A DNA stretch of 11,688 bases from Bacteroidales bacterium. GTDB taxonomy: Bacteria; Bacteroidota; Bacteroidia; Bacteroidales; UBA932. Of the stretch, positions 1 to 7,493 are shown piece by piece (positions within the stretch are counted from its first letter, which is position 1; every line of letters begins with the position of its first letter). Under the pieces are notes generated by a model. The model did no database searches and had not been told where the DNA came from. It saw only the letters and a program-made list of their open reading frames with translations. The stretch covers positions 1-11,688 of the forward strand of contig JAILDI010000226.1 of NCBI GenBank assembly GCA_024689525.1. Reading direction: 5' to 3'. A program made the translations under genes and the position numbers.

Positions 1-211
1 CACCGTATCGTCGGCCGGGCTGGACAGGCCTTTCAAGGTGCTTGAGCAGTACAAAAAGGCACTGGGCACCCTCGTTGAAGTTAAGTTCCGTGACGGGAAA
101 AAGAAGGTGGCCAAGCTGGAAGCGGCAAGCGAGGACAGCATTACCGTGGACGACGAAGCGTTCCCCATGAGCGAGGTTTTCTCCGTCAAACCACACATTG
201 ATTTCAAATAG
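1..211 (+). CDS. rimP: Ribosome maturation factor RimP, C-terminal part (5' end outside window)
   Basis: This is the last 69 codons of a gene that enters from the left in the frame starting at base 2 and stops with TAG at 209-211. The fragment opens with TVSSAGLDRPFK, which matches the conserved RimP signature (V-S-S-P-G-L-D-R-P), here with Ala in place of the usual Pro. An SH3-like C-terminal domain rich in Lys and Val follows, around VEVKFRDGKKKVAKLEAA, and the protein ends in HIDFK. RimP is a cytoplasmic factor needed for maturation of the 30S subunit. Its place directly upstream of nusA and infB is the classic arrangement in bacteria and supports the call. The stop codon abuts, and by one base overlaps, a REP-like repeat. 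The catalogue start and N-terminal domain cannot be judged from this window. Confidence 0.93.
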   Translation, partial: TVSSAGLDRPFKVLEQYKKALGTLVEVKFRDGKKKVAKLEAASEDSITVDDEAFPMSEVFSVKPHIDFK

Positions 212-259
212 ATTTCTCGACTACGCTCGAAATGACAAATAAAACCACGAAATGACAAA
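211..259. repeat. REP-like palindromic intergenic repeat plus a partial second copy
   Basis: The rimP-nusA gap is almost filled by a repeat-like sequence. Bases 211-237 read, on the minus strand, as tgtcatttcgagcgtagtc followed by gagaaatc. The core has imperfect dyad symmetry: atttctcga against ctcgaaat around ctacg. A 12-base piece of its right side, cgaaatgacaaa, occurs at 228-239 and again exactly 20 bases later at 248-259. The form TGTCATTTCGAGC...GAGAAAT matches, from memory, a highly repeated intergenic element in many Bacteroidota genomes, but copy number cannot be shown from one window. Its first base is the last base of the rimP stop codon. It is unlikely to be a terminator, because the stem is weak and no T-run follows. 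Confidence 0.6.
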
Positions 260-277
260 AGAATAAAACAATATAAA

Positions 278-1546
278 ATGGCAAAAGAAAAAGAAAAGGA
301 AATCACCTTGATTGACGCATTCAAGGATTTCAAGGAAGAGAAAAGCATCGACCGTCCGGTGATGCTCGGTGTTCTGAAGGACGTGTTCCTCACCCAGCTC
401 GCAAAGACCTACGGCAGCGCCGACAATTTCGACGTTATCATCAACGTGGACAAGGGAGACTGCGAAATCTACCAGAACTTCGAAGTGGTGGAGCAGGTGG
501 AGAATCCCGCAACGGAGATTACCGTGGAGGAAATCGCGGCTGAGACCGGAGACGACGACTACGAGATCGGCGACACCTACACCCGCAAGCTCTCCCTGGC
601 ATCCTTCGGCCGCCGCGGAATCCTGAACATCCGTCAGAACCTGCAGGGCCGCATTATGGATATCGAGAAGGCTAACGTGTACAAGCGTTACGCTGAAAAG
701 GTGGGCGACATCTTCACTGGCGAGGTTTACCAGACCTGGAAGAACGAGGTGCTCATCCTGGACGAGGACGGCAACGAACTCCGTATGCCCCGTCAGGAGC
801 AGATTCCCGGCGAGCGTTTCAAGAAGGGCGACAACATCCGCGCTATCATCAAGAGCGTGGAGATGCGCAACAACACCACTCCGTACATCACTCTGTCCCG
901 TACCAGCAACGAGTTCCTTGAGAAACTCTTCGAGATGGAAGTGCCCGAGATCTACGACGGCCTCATCACCATCAAGAAGGTGGTGCGCATCCCCGGTGAG
1001 CGTGCAAAGGTGGCCGTGGAGTCCTATGACGACCGCATCGACCCTATCGGCGCCTGCATCGGCGTGAAGGGTTCCCGCATCATGGGTATCGTCCGTGAGC
1101 TCCGCAACGAGAATATCGACGTGCTGCAGTGGACCACCAACACCCAGCTCCTCATCCAGAGGGCGCTGAACCCGGCCCACATCTCAAATATCGACCTTGG
1201 ACAGAGCCCCGAAGACAAGATCAAGGTTTATATGCACTCCGACGAGGTTAAGAAAGGCATCGGCAAGGGCGGCGTGAACATCAAGCTCGCCGGTATGCTG
1301 GTAGGCCGCGAAATCGAGGTCTGGAGAGAGAGCGGCAAGGACGAGGAGATGGAGGAGGAAGACGTGCTCCTGAAGGATTTCGAGAACGAAATCGACCCTT
1401 GGATCATCGAGAGGCTGCAGGCAATCGGCTGCGACACTGCAAAGAGCGTCCTGGCCCTGAGCGCCGCCGACATCGCCAACCGCGCCGACCTGGAAGACGA
1501 GACCGTGGAAGAGGTTCTCTCCATCCTGCGCGCTGAATTTGAATAA
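278..1546 (+). CDS. nusA: Transcription termination/antitermination factor NusA
   Basis: NusA binds RNA polymerase and nascent RNA and modulates pausing, termination and antitermination. The 422-residue product shows the full core in order: an N-terminal polymerase-binding domain (about 1-135), an S1 domain (about 142-207, from GDIFTGEVYQ to TPYITLSRTS), KH1 (about 225-300, with DPIGACIGVKGSRI at 255-268) and KH2 (about 305-352, with the IGKGGVNIKLAG loop at 328-339). A short acidic stretch then leads into a C-terminal helix-hairpin-helix-like region (about 370-422). It is shorter than the 495-residue E. coli protein, which carries two acidic repeats at the C-terminus; one such region fits here. 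The start follows an A-rich leader without a Shine-Dalgarno sequence, usual for Bacteroidota. It sits 66 bases after rimP and 22 bases before infB, so co-transcription is likely. Confidence 0.97.
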   Translation: MAKEKEKEITLIDAFKDFKEEKSIDRPVMLGVLKDVFLTQLAKTYGSADNFDVIINVDKGDCEIYQNFEVVEQVENPATEITVEEIAAETGDDDYEIGDTYTRKLSLASFGRRGILNIRQNLQGRIMDIEKANVYKRYAEKVGDIFTGEVYQTWKNEVLILDEDGNELRMPRQEQIPGERFKKGDNIRAIIKSVEMRNNTTPYITLSRTSNEFLEKLFEMEVPEIYDGLITIKKVVRIPGERAKVAVESYDDRIDPIGACIGVKGSRIMGIVRELRNENIDVLQWTTNTQLLIQRALNPAHISNIDLGQSPEDKIKVYMHSDEVKKGIGKGGVNIKLAGMLVGREIEVWRESGKDEEMEEEDVLLKDFENEIDPWIIERLQAIGCDTAKSVLALSAADIANRADLEDETVEEVLSILRAEFE

Positions 1547-1556
1547 TTAAAAGCAT

Positions 1557-1562
1557 AGGGGG
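1557..1562 (+). promoter_or_regulatory. Shine-Dalgarno-like site before infB
   Basis: The 22-base nusA-infB gap contains aggggg six bases before the infB ATG at 1569. This is the clearest Shine-Dalgarno-like run in the window; other starts have A/T-rich leaders or overlap the previous gene. It supports the choice of ATG 1569. Because Bacteroidota ribosomes generally rely little on this interaction, its contribution is an inference. Confidence 0.4.
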
Positions 1563-1568
1563 TTATAT

Positions 1569-4313
1569 ATGGCAGAAATAAGACTATCGAAACTTATCAA
1601 GCAGTTCAATATCGGACTGGACACTCTTGTCGATTTCCTGAATTCGAAGGGAGCCGGCATCGACTCGCCCAATCCTAACCTTAAGATTTCCGATGAGTAC
1701 CTGGACGTGCTGCACAAGCAGTTCGGCAAGGACCTCGAGCTGAAAGAGGCCGCGGAGAAGGTGGACGTGAAGCTCACAGAGATCCTGGACAAGGCTTCCA
1801 GCAAGAAGGACGAAGGAGAGGACGACTACGAGCCCGAGAAGGTGACAGTGATAAAGAACAACAACTTCACCCCTGTGGCAAGGCCGCAGAAGGCGGAAGC
1901 AGTGGAGGAGGAGCCCGTAGTGGAAGAGGAACCGGTGATCGAAGAAGAAGAACCCGTAGTGGAAGAGGCTCCCGTAGTTGAGGAAGAACCGGAAGTGGAA
2001 AAACCGGAAGTGGAAGAACCCGTGGAGGAGGAAGAGCCCGAAGAAGAACCTGTTGAAGAGGCTGAAGAAGAGGCTGAAGAAGAGAGTCCCGCAGAGACCC
2101 CGGCGGAACCCGAAGAGGCCCCTCAGGAGGAAGAGGCTCCCGCAGCCCCCAAGGCCGCGGCACCCGAGCTTAAGGTGCTGGGCAAAATCGACCTTTCCCA
2201 GTTCGATCCCAAGAAATCCAAGACCAAGCGCGAGCGCATAAAGAGCGGCTCCCAGAAGGTCGATGTCAATAAGATCCAGGCCGACAAGCAGCAGCCCCGC
2301 AAGAAGGAGGAGGCCAAGGCGGCAGGAAAGAAGGCCGATGCCGGAAAGGGCCGCAAGAAGGGCGATCGCTTCAAACCCGCGATGACCGAGGCCGAGCAGG
2401 AGGAGATGCAGAAGGAGATCCAGAAGCAGGTGAAGGAAACATACGCACGTATGAACGAGAGCACCCGCAACAGCTTCGGCGCAAAGCACCGCAAGGAGAA
2501 GCGCGAGATGGCCGCCATCCGCTCCCAGGAGGAGATGGAGCAGGCTGCCGCTGAGAACAAGGTGCTGAAAGTCACCGAGTTCGTTACTGTGAACGACCTT
2601 GCAACCCTGATGAACAACACCCCTGTTGTGAAGGTTATCGGCGCCTGCATGTCACTTGGTATGATGGTGTCCATCAACCAGAGGCTGGATGCGGAGACGC
2701 TGGTCCTGGTTGCCGAGGAATTCGGCTACAAGGTGGAATTCGTCACCGCCGAGCTCAGCGAGGAAATCGCCCAGCAGGAGCCCGACAAGGAGGAAGACCT
2801 CGTGGAGCGTCCCCCGGTGATTACCGTCATGGGTCACGTGGACCATGGTAAGACTTCCCTCCTGGACAACATCCGCAACACCAACGTGATTGCAGGTGAG
2901 GCCGGCGGCATTACCCAGCACATCGGCGCATACAGCGTGAAGCTGGACAGCGGCAGGCGAATCACCTTCCTGGATACCCCTGGTCACGAGGCCTTCACGG
3001 CCATGCGTGCCCGCGGTGCCCAGATGACCGACCTTGCTATCATCATCGTTGCGGCCGATGACGCCGTGATGCCCCAGACCAAGGAAGCCATCGCCCATGC
3101 ACAGGCGGCCGGCGTTCCCATGGTGTTCGCAATCAACAAGATCGACAAGCCCGGCGCAAATGCCGACACTATCCGCCGTCAGCTCTCCGAGATGAACATC
3201 CTGGTGGAAGACTGGGGCGGCAAGTATCAGTGCCAGGAGATATCGGCAAAGAAGGGAATCAACGTGGACAAGCTCCTTGAGAAGGTTCTCTTCGAGACCG
3301 ACCTGCTTGAGCTCAAGGCCAATCCCAACAAGCTGGGAAGCGGCGCGGTGATTGAATCGTCACTGGACAAGGGCCGCGGCTATCTGGCCACCATCCTGGT
3401 TCAGGACGGCACCGTGAAGGTGGGCGACGTGATCATCTCAGGAAGCTACTACGGACGCGTGAAGGCAATGTTCAACGAGCGCGGACAGAAAGTGGATCAG
3501 GCCGGTCCTTCCACCCCTGTCTCGCTGCTGGGCCTCAACGGCGCTCCTGCCGCAGGTGAGAAGTTCAATGTGATGGCCGATGAAAAAGAGGCCAAGAGCA
3601 TTGCCAACCGCCGCGAGCAGCTCATCCGCATCCAGGGCATCAAGACGCAGAAGCACCTTACCCTGGAGGAGATCGGACGCCGCATCGCCATCGGCAACTT
3701 CAAGGAGCTGAACGTGATTGTGAAGGGCGATGTGGACGGTTCCGTGGAAGCCCTGTCGGACTCCCTGATCAAGCTCTCCACCGAGGAAGTGAGGGTGAAC
3801 GTTATCCACAAGGCCGTGGGTGCCATTTCCGAGAGCGATGTACTGCTGGCAGAGGCATCCGACGCCGTCATCATCGGCTTCCAGGTTCGTCCTTCCTCCG
3901 AGGCCCGCAAGGCTGCGGAGAAGGAGGGTATCGAAATCCGCCTCTACTCGGTTATCTACGACTGTATCAACGAGGTGAAGGAAGGTATCGAGGGTATGCT
4001 GGAGCCGGAGAAGAAGGAAGAAGTCACCGCTACCGCAGAGGTGAAGCAGACCTTCAAGATCTCCAAGGTGGGCACCGTGGCAGGCTGCCAGGTGAAGGAA
4101 GGCAAGCTGGTGCAGAAAGCCCAGGTGCGCCTCATCCGCGACGGCATCGTGGTGTACACCGGCGCCCTTGCATCCCTGCAGAGGGGCAAGGACGATGCGA
4201 AGGAAGTCGCATCCGGATTCGAGTGCGGCTGCTCGCTGGAGCGTTTCAACGACGTGCACATTGGCGACATCATCGAAGCCTTCCAGGTTGTGGAGATCAA
4301 GCGTACCTTATAG
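1569..4313 (+). CDS. infB: Translation initiation factor IF-2
   Basis: IF-2 is the GTPase that brings formylmethionyl-tRNA to the 30S subunit and promotes subunit joining. The 914-residue product begins with an IF2 N-terminal helical motif (about 1-55, [20 protein letters not shown]). An acidic Glu/Pro/Val-rich linker (about 109-193) and a basic Lys-rich linker (about 215-315) follow, then a second IF2_N-type segment (about 335-395). The GTPase domain has all motifs: G1 GHVDHGKT (422-429), G2 [10 protein letters not shown] (446-455), G3 DTPGHEAF (469-476), G4 NKID (523-526) and G5 SAK (559-561). EF-Tu-like domain II, domain III and the fMet-tRNA-binding C-terminal domain follow up to KRTL. 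Nothing is missing or broken. The stop TAG at 4311-4313 overlaps the end of the convergent gene. The likely transcript end is the hairpin at 4337-4383. Confidence 0.98.
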   Translation: MAEIRLSKLIKQFNIGLDTLVDFLNSKGAGIDSPNPNLKISDEYLDVLHKQFGKDLELKEAAEKVDVKLTEILDKASSKKDEGEDDYEPEKVTVIKNNNFTPVARPQKAEAVEEEPVVEEEPVIEEEEPVVEEAPVVEEEPEVEKPEVEEPVEEEEPEEEPVEEAEEEAEEESPAETPAEPEEAPQEEEAPAAPKAAAPELKVLGKIDLSQFDPKKSKTKRERIKSGSQKVDVNKIQADKQQPRKKEEAKAAGKKADAGKGRKKGDRFKPAMTEAEQEEMQKEIQKQVKETYARMNESTRNSFGAKHRKEKREMAAIRSQEEMEQAAAENKVLKVTEFVTVNDLATLMNNTPVVKVIGACMSLGMMVSINQRLDAETLVLVAEEFGYKVEFVTAELSEEIAQQEPDKEEDLVERPPVITVMGHVDHGKTSLLDNIRNTNVIAGEAGGITQHIGAYSVKLDSGRRITFLDTPGHEAFTAMRARGAQMTDLAIIIVAADDAVMPQTKEAIAHAQAAGVPMVFAINKIDKPGANADTIRRQLSEMNILVEDWGGKYQCQEISAKKGINVDKLLEKVLFETDLLELKANPNKLGSGAVIESSLDKGRGYLATILVQDGTVKVGDVIISGSYYGRVKAMFNERGQKVDQAGPSTPVSLLGLNGAPAAGEKFNVMADEKEAKSIANRREQLIRIQGIKTQKHLTLEEIGRRIAIGNFKELNVIVKGDVDGSVEALSDSLIKLSTEEVRVNVIHKAVGAISESDVLLAEASDAVIIGFQVRPSSEARKAAEKEGIEIRLYSVIYDCINEVKEGIEGMLEPEKKEEVTATAEVKQTFKISKVGTVAGCQVKEGKLVQKAQVRLIRDGIVVYTGALASLQRGKDDAKEVASGFECGCSLERFNDVHIGDIIEAFQVVEIKRTL
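1893..2147 (+). repeat. Low-complexity acidic repeat tract in infB
   Basis: This part of infB codes for residues about 109-193, almost entirely Glu, Pro, Val and Ala in patterns such as [10 protein letters not shown] and EEAEEEAEE. At DNA level there are imperfect tandem units: cccgtagtggaagag occurs at 1914-1928 and again at 1953-1967, and ccggaagtggaa occurs twice in a row near 1989-2013. Such linkers between the N-terminal motif and the GTPase core of IF2 vary greatly in length between species. The tract stays in frame and shows no sign of disruption. Confidence 0.8.
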
Positions 4314-5492
4314 GAATATTAGTACCGCGAGAAGATAAAGTGCGAAGCCCTCGGCCATTATCCGGCCGGGGGTTACGCTTTTTATCTGGGAGTCGGTAAT
4401 ATCGGCCTTCACCAGTTTGTTCAGCCTTTCCACGGAAGGGAAGCCGGCGGGGCGCCATTTGCGGACGATTTCGCCGTCCTTGATGAAAGTGGCGCCGCCG
4501 TTGGCCCTGTTCAGGGTGATGAGGGTTTTATAATCGGCATAGAAATATGCCACATTCGAAGGGATATACACGTTGCTGCCAGGGGCGGTGTTCATCAGGA
4601 TTATGGGCGTGATGCCGGAGCCGCTCTCCGCGATGGTGTTGAGCATCTTGTTCAGACGCATCCAGTTGCATTTTGCCGGATTGTAGATGGAGAAGACTAC
4701 CACATTGCCCAGAACGGCCATTTCGTCGCGGTAGTTGCCTTCTTCGTCGCTGAAGGAGAGCACGGGGGCGGGCCTGTCCTTCGGGGTAGAGTTGCGGATT
4801 ATGGTGTCCACCTTCACGAAGGTCCAGGTGCTGTCCGGCAGGCGGTCCAGGGTGAAGGAGCCGGTTTGGCCGTCCTTTTCATATATGTAGGCGGCGTAGT
4901 AGCCGTCCATCACCTGATAGTCGTTGTCCAGCGAAGCGTAGAGCTGGGCGCCGGGGCGGAAGTCGGTGAAATCTACGGCCGGGAGGTGGGTTGCGCTGTG
5001 GCCCATCGCCAGTAATATCGACACTGCACCTATCCAGAAGGCCACTTTCCTGTGCTTTTTGGGCTCGCCGAACTCCTTGAATGGCAGGAAGGCCAGGAGG
5101 CCCAGCAGCAGAAGGACGATATTCTTCAGGAAGCTCTGGAGATGCGTGAGGTGGATTGCCTCCCCGAAGCAGCCGCAGTCCATCTCCGGATTCTTTATCA
5201 GGAGAATGAGGGTGACGACGGTGAAGAAGGCTATAAGGGCCGATGTGACGATTGCCGTCAATTTGCGGAAGACGCCGGTTATAAGGGCTGCGCCGGTGAT
5301 TGTTTCCACCAGGCACAGGATGATGCCCAGGGCTTTGGAGATGCCCATGAGGAAGCCCAGGTGGAAGAATTTGAAGTATTCCGCCACGATGAGGCCCGTG
5401 CCCACGGGGTCCAGGAGCTTGAGGAGCCCGGAGACTACGAAAACGAGGCCGATGATGCAGGCGGCGGTGCGGCGCAGTGCGTTGTGCTTCAT
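4308..5492 (-). CDS. DoxX/MauE-like membrane protein with C-terminal thioredoxin-like domain
   Basis: The 394-residue product has a DoxX-like four-helix membrane part (helices near 10-28, 48-72, 78-99 and 122-137) starting with [15 protein letters not shown]. It carries a DCGCFG motif at 105-110, as in MauE/DoxX-type proteins that work with thiol-redox partners. A fifth membrane segment (about 150-165) leads to a region that is probably periplasmic. Residues about 255-365 resemble a thioredoxin/TlpA fold: [15 protein letters not shown], where the usual CXXC would fall, keeps only the first Cys (C275), followed by [16 protein letters not shown]. Similar two-part proteins occur widely in Bacteroidales (I believe as the BT_3928 family); their role is not established. 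A redox or electron-transfer role at the membrane is a guess. The start overlaps the tmk stop as ATGA. The last 13 residues are hydrophobic and are encoded across the infB terminator. The stop shares 6 bases with the end of infB. Confidence 0.75.
   Translation of the reverse strand: MKHNALRRTAACIIGLVFVVSGLLKLLDPVGTGLIVAEYFKFFHLGFLMGISKALGIILCLVETITGAALITGVFRKLTAIVTSALIAFFTVVTLILLIKNPEMDCGCFGEAIHLTHLQSFLKNIVLLLLGLLAFLPFKEFGEPKKHRKVAFWIGAVSILLAMGHSATHLPAVDFTDFRPGAQLYASLDNDYQVMDGYYAAYIYEKDGQTGSFTLDRLPDSTWTFVKVDTIIRNSTPKDRPAPVLSFSDEEGNYRDEMAVLGNVVVFSIYNPAKCNWMRLNKMLNTIAESGSGITPIILMNTAPGSNVYIPSNVAYFYADYKTLITLNRANGGATFIKDGEIVRKWRPAGFPSVERLNKLVKADITDSQIKSVTPGRIMAEGFALYLLAVLIFL
4337..4383 (+). terminator. 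Probable intrinsic terminator of the rimP-nusA-infB operon, inside the convergent gene
   Basis: Twenty-four bases past the infB stop there is a GC-rich stem: ccctcggcc (4348-4356) pairs with ggccggggg (4364-4372) over nine pairs, one of them a G-T wobble, with a 7-base loop attatcc. The stem can be extended with small bulges by aaag/cg/aa (4337-4346) against ttacgcttt (4373-4381). It runs directly into five T (4379-4383). This is the form of a Rho-independent terminator reading rightward. It lies within the last codons of the minus-strand DoxX-like gene (residues around [14 protein letters not shown]), so the sequence serves both roles. Activity is inferred from structure alone. Confidence 0.7.
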
Positions 5493-6169
5493 TTCAGATA
5501 CTTGTCTACAGTGCTGCGGAGCCTTTCAAAGATAGCGTCCGGAGGGAGCATTTCGCCTTCCGGCCCTGAACAGTCCACGCGGATGAAGGAGGGATCCCTT
5601 TCCGTTTCCGCAAGATACAGGCTGCGGACGGTTTTCTGGAAGAGGATGCTGCCTTCGTGAATGTCGTGCGAGCCGCCGAGATATGAACGGTCGGCCCCTT
5701 TGCGGTTTTTGCTGAGGTTCTTTTCCACGAAGGCGATGGGGACATCCAGATAGATATTAAGGTCTGGTTTAGGGAGGCCGAAGGGGCCGTATTCGGTTTC
5801 GAAAATCCAGTCCCTGAGGGCTTTCCGCTCCGCCTCGTCCTTGAGTTTGGAGCACTGGTATGCGATGTTGGAGTATACGTACCTGTCCAGCAGCACGGTT
5901 TTGCCTTCCTCCAGGGCTTTACGCAACTGGGGAGCCGCTCCGTGGCGGTCCTCCGCGAAAAGGAGGGCCACCAGCTGGGGATGGACCATATCGATGGAGC
6001 CGAATTCGCCCCTGAGGAAACGGCTAATGAGGGAGCCGTACACGGGGGCTTCATAGCGGGGAAAATGTATATACTCCAAACTGGAGCACCTTGTCTGAAG
6101 ATACTCCCTGAGCATTCTCACCTGGGTGGACTTCCCTGCCCCGTCCAGGCCTTCCAGCACTATAAGCAT
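5489..6169 (-). CDS. tmk: Thymidylate (dTMP) kinase
   Basis: Thymidylate kinase phosphorylates dTMP to dTDP with ATP in the cytoplasm, a required step in dTTP synthesis. The 226-residue product has the P-loop EGLDGAGKST (6-15), a substrate-side HFPR motif (35-38), the signature DRYVYSNIAYQ (95-105) with the family DRY triad, and a basic lid region (about 154-166, SKNRKGADRSYLGG). Its length is in the normal range of 200-230. ATG 6169 is favoured because it places the P-loop at the usual distance from the N-terminus and lies 3 bases after the upstream gene's stop. The 3' end overlaps the DoxX-like gene by 4 bases (ATGA), so translation of the two is probably coupled. No key residue is missing. 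Confidence 0.97.
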   Translation of the reverse strand: MLIVLEGLDGAGKSTQVRMLREYLQTRCSSLEYIHFPRYEAPVYGSLISRFLRGEFGSIDMVHPQLVALLFAEDRHGAAPQLRKALEEGKTVLLDRYVYSNIAYQCSKLKDEAERKALRDWIFETEYGPFGLPKPDLNIYLDVPIAFVEKNLSKNRKGADRSYLGGSHDIHEGSILFQKTVRSLYLAETERDPSFIRVDCSGPEGEMLPPDAIFERLRSTVDKYLK

Positions 6170-6172
6170 AAG

Positions 6173-6487
6173 CTATTCTATCACATAAACATCGTCCCCG
6201 GGCGCAGCCAGGTGAAAGTTCTCACGGCCGAACTTCTCCAGGGAATCCCGGTTTGCCTCCAGCGCGGAAATCTCCGCGTCCATCTCCTGAATCTCCGCGT
6301 TGTATTTCTTTATCAGACGCTCCTGGCGCGACAGTTCCGCCGCCCCTTTAACCCAGTTCACCACGCTGCTCTTGGAGATGAAAACCACCCACAGAAGCAC
6401 CCCCACAGTGACCACGATCACGAACGGCAGGAAAAAATTATTCTCCTTCCGCTTGAGCCAGGCCCATCTGTTTTTATTATCGGACAT
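6173..6487 (-). CDS. FtsB/DivIC-family septum formation initiator
   Basis: This is a small bitopic division protein of 104 residues. It has a basic cytoplasmic N-terminus (1-17, with several Lys/Arg/Trp), one membrane helix (about 18-37, FFLPFVIVVTVGVLLWVVF) and an extracytoplasmic coiled coil (about 50-83, rich in Glu/Ile/Leu). A conserved tail follows, EKFGRENFHLAAPGDDVYVIE, very close to the FtsB/DivIC ending R-E-x-x-x-x-x-x-P-G-E. In the family these proteins join FtsL and FtsQ/DivIB to activate septal peptidoglycan synthesis. It is the first gene of a leftward operon with tmk (3-base gap) and the DoxX-like gene. Sequence alone does not separate FtsB from DivIC naming. Confidence 0.88.
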   Translation of the reverse strand: MSDNKNRWAWLKRKENNFFLPFVIVVTVGVLLWVVFISKSSVVNWVKGAAELSRQERLIKKYNAEIQEMDAEISALEANRDSLEKFGRENFHLAAPGDDVYVIE

Positions 6488-6507
6488 TACGGTGTTTCTT
6501 ATTTGGT

Positions 6508-6526
6508 GCGAATTTACTAAATTTGC
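6508..6526. promoter_or_regulatory. Symmetric divergent promoter region between divIC-like and nucleotidyltransferase genes
   Basis: In the 73-base AT-rich gap, gcgaatttactaaatttgc is a dyad centred on c6517 with one mismatched pair. Rightward it contains TAAATTTG (6518-6525), a perfect match to the Bacteroidota -7 consensus TAnnTTTG. Leftward it contains TAAATTCG (6516-6509), one base off. A TTTG at 6502-6505 is too close to be an ideal -33 box; TTTC at 6495-6498 has the right spacing but is imperfect. The rightward start would lie near 6530, leaving about a 30-base leader before ATG 6561. Confidence 0.55.
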
Positions 6527-6560
6527 AAAACAAAACGAAAACTATTTATCCAATTTAATT

Positions 6561-7493
6561 ATGAAACCTACACTTCTTGTCCTTGCAGCCGGAATGGGCA
6601 GCCGCTACGGCGGACTCAAGCAGATGGACGGCCTGGGCCCCAATGGTGAAACCATCATCGACTATTCCATTTACGATGCAGTTGAAGCCGGATTCGGCAA
6701 AGTCGTTTACATCGTCCGTGAGTATTTTAAGGCCGATATGGAAAAACACGTGAAGGCGCGCTACGCCAACGTCAAGACCATCGACGGAAAGCCCCTCGAG
6801 TTCGTTTTCGTAACCCAGGAACTGGACAAGATTCCAGCCGGTTTCAATGTAAATCCCGAAAGGGTGAAGCCATGGGGCACCGCACATGCAATGCTCATGG
6901 CCAAGGATGTCATCCACGAGCCTTTCGCCGTAATCAACGGAGACGACTACTATGGCAAGGAATCCTTCAAGGTACTTGGAGACTGGTGCCGCGCCCACGA
7001 AAACAGCAAGGGCCAGTACTGCATCATCGGCTTTGAACTGGAGAACACGCTCTCCGAAAACGGTAGCGTTTCCCGCGGAATTTGCCGATATGATGCAAAG
7101 GGCATCCTCCAGGATGTAACCGAGCATCTGGACATCGCCAAGGCCGATGACGGAAAGGTGTACGGAGAGAACTCCACCACCGGAGAAAAGGTGGAACTGG
7201 CCGCCAAGGCCCTTTGCTCGATGAATATGTGGGGCTTCACCCCGGACTATTTCGAGCAGAGCGAAGAATCCTTCCGCACCTTCCTGGGCGCCTTCGGAAT
7301 GGAGCTTAAGAAGGAGTTCTACATCCCTTACGCAGTGGACACCATCGTCAAGAGCGGCAAGGGCCAGTGCGAGGTTCTCTCTACCCCGTCCAAGTGGTTC
7401 GGCGTAACCTACAAGGAAGACCGTCCCGGCGTGGTGGCAAAGTTTGCCAAGCTGGTGGAGGACGGTGTTTATCCCAGCCCCCTCTATGCGTAA
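6561..7493 (+). CDS. Sugar-phosphate nucleotidyltransferase family protein, substrate unknown
   Basis: The 310-residue product is a Rossmann-like nucleotidyltransferase that would couple an NTP to a sugar-1-phosphate. The N-terminal nucleotide-binding loop reads LVLAAGMGSRYGGLKQ (6-21), the GxGxRxxxxK signature with an unusual GG before LKQ. GTAHAM (106-111) and NGDDYYG (126-132) follow, the latter giving the metal-binding Asp. The C-terminal part contains WFGVTYKEDRP. The frame is open upstream to about 6300, but ATG 6561 is chosen because the family core starts there, it follows a good promoter, and the upstream extension would run through the divergent gene. Proteins of this type are common in Bacteroidales, usually with no assigned substrate. 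Its stop overlaps the next gene by 8 bases, so it probably heads an operon with the CPBP protease and folP. Confidence 0.85.
   Translation: MKPTLLVLAAGMGSRYGGLKQMDGLGPNGETIIDYSIYDAVEAGFGKVVYIVREYFKADMEKHVKARYANVKTIDGKPLEFVFVTQELDKIPAGFNVNPERVKPWGTAHAMLMAKDVIHEPFAVINGDDYYGKESFKVLGDWCRAHENSKGQYCIIGFELENTLSENGSVSRGICRYDAKGILQDVTEHLDIAKADDGKVYGENSTTGEKVELAAKALCSMNMWGFTPDYFEQSEESFRTFLGAFGMELKKEFYIPYAVDTIVKSGKGQCEVLSTPSKWFGVTYKEDRPGVVAKFAKLVEDGVYPSPLYA

Noticed and set aside
221..1180. Long open frame on the minus strand opposite nusA
   Set aside because: It mirrors the codon pattern of nusA, gives His/Leu/Val-rich sequence without a recognisable motif, and would overlap an essential conserved gene entirely.
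1893..2147. Acidic repeat tract in infB as a sign of an unusual fusion or foreign insertion
   Set aside because: Variable Glu/Pro/Ala-rich linkers are normal in IF2; the frame and flanking domains are intact.
1584..2489. Long minus-strand open frame opposite the start of infB, with a Phe/Leu-rich product
   Set aside because: The Phe/Leu richness is just the complement of the Glu/Lys-rich infB linker. It has no promoter or family motif.
4194..4213. Perfect 7-base stem gatgcga/tcgcatc near the end of infB as a terminator for the leftward operon
   Set aside because: No T-run follows on the minus strand and the bases code for conserved infB sequence, so it is probably chance.
6300..6560. Upstream extension of the nucleotidyltransferase to an ATG at 6300
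   Set aside because: The extension runs antisense through the FtsB/DivIC-like gene and the promoter, and the conserved core begins at ATG 6561.
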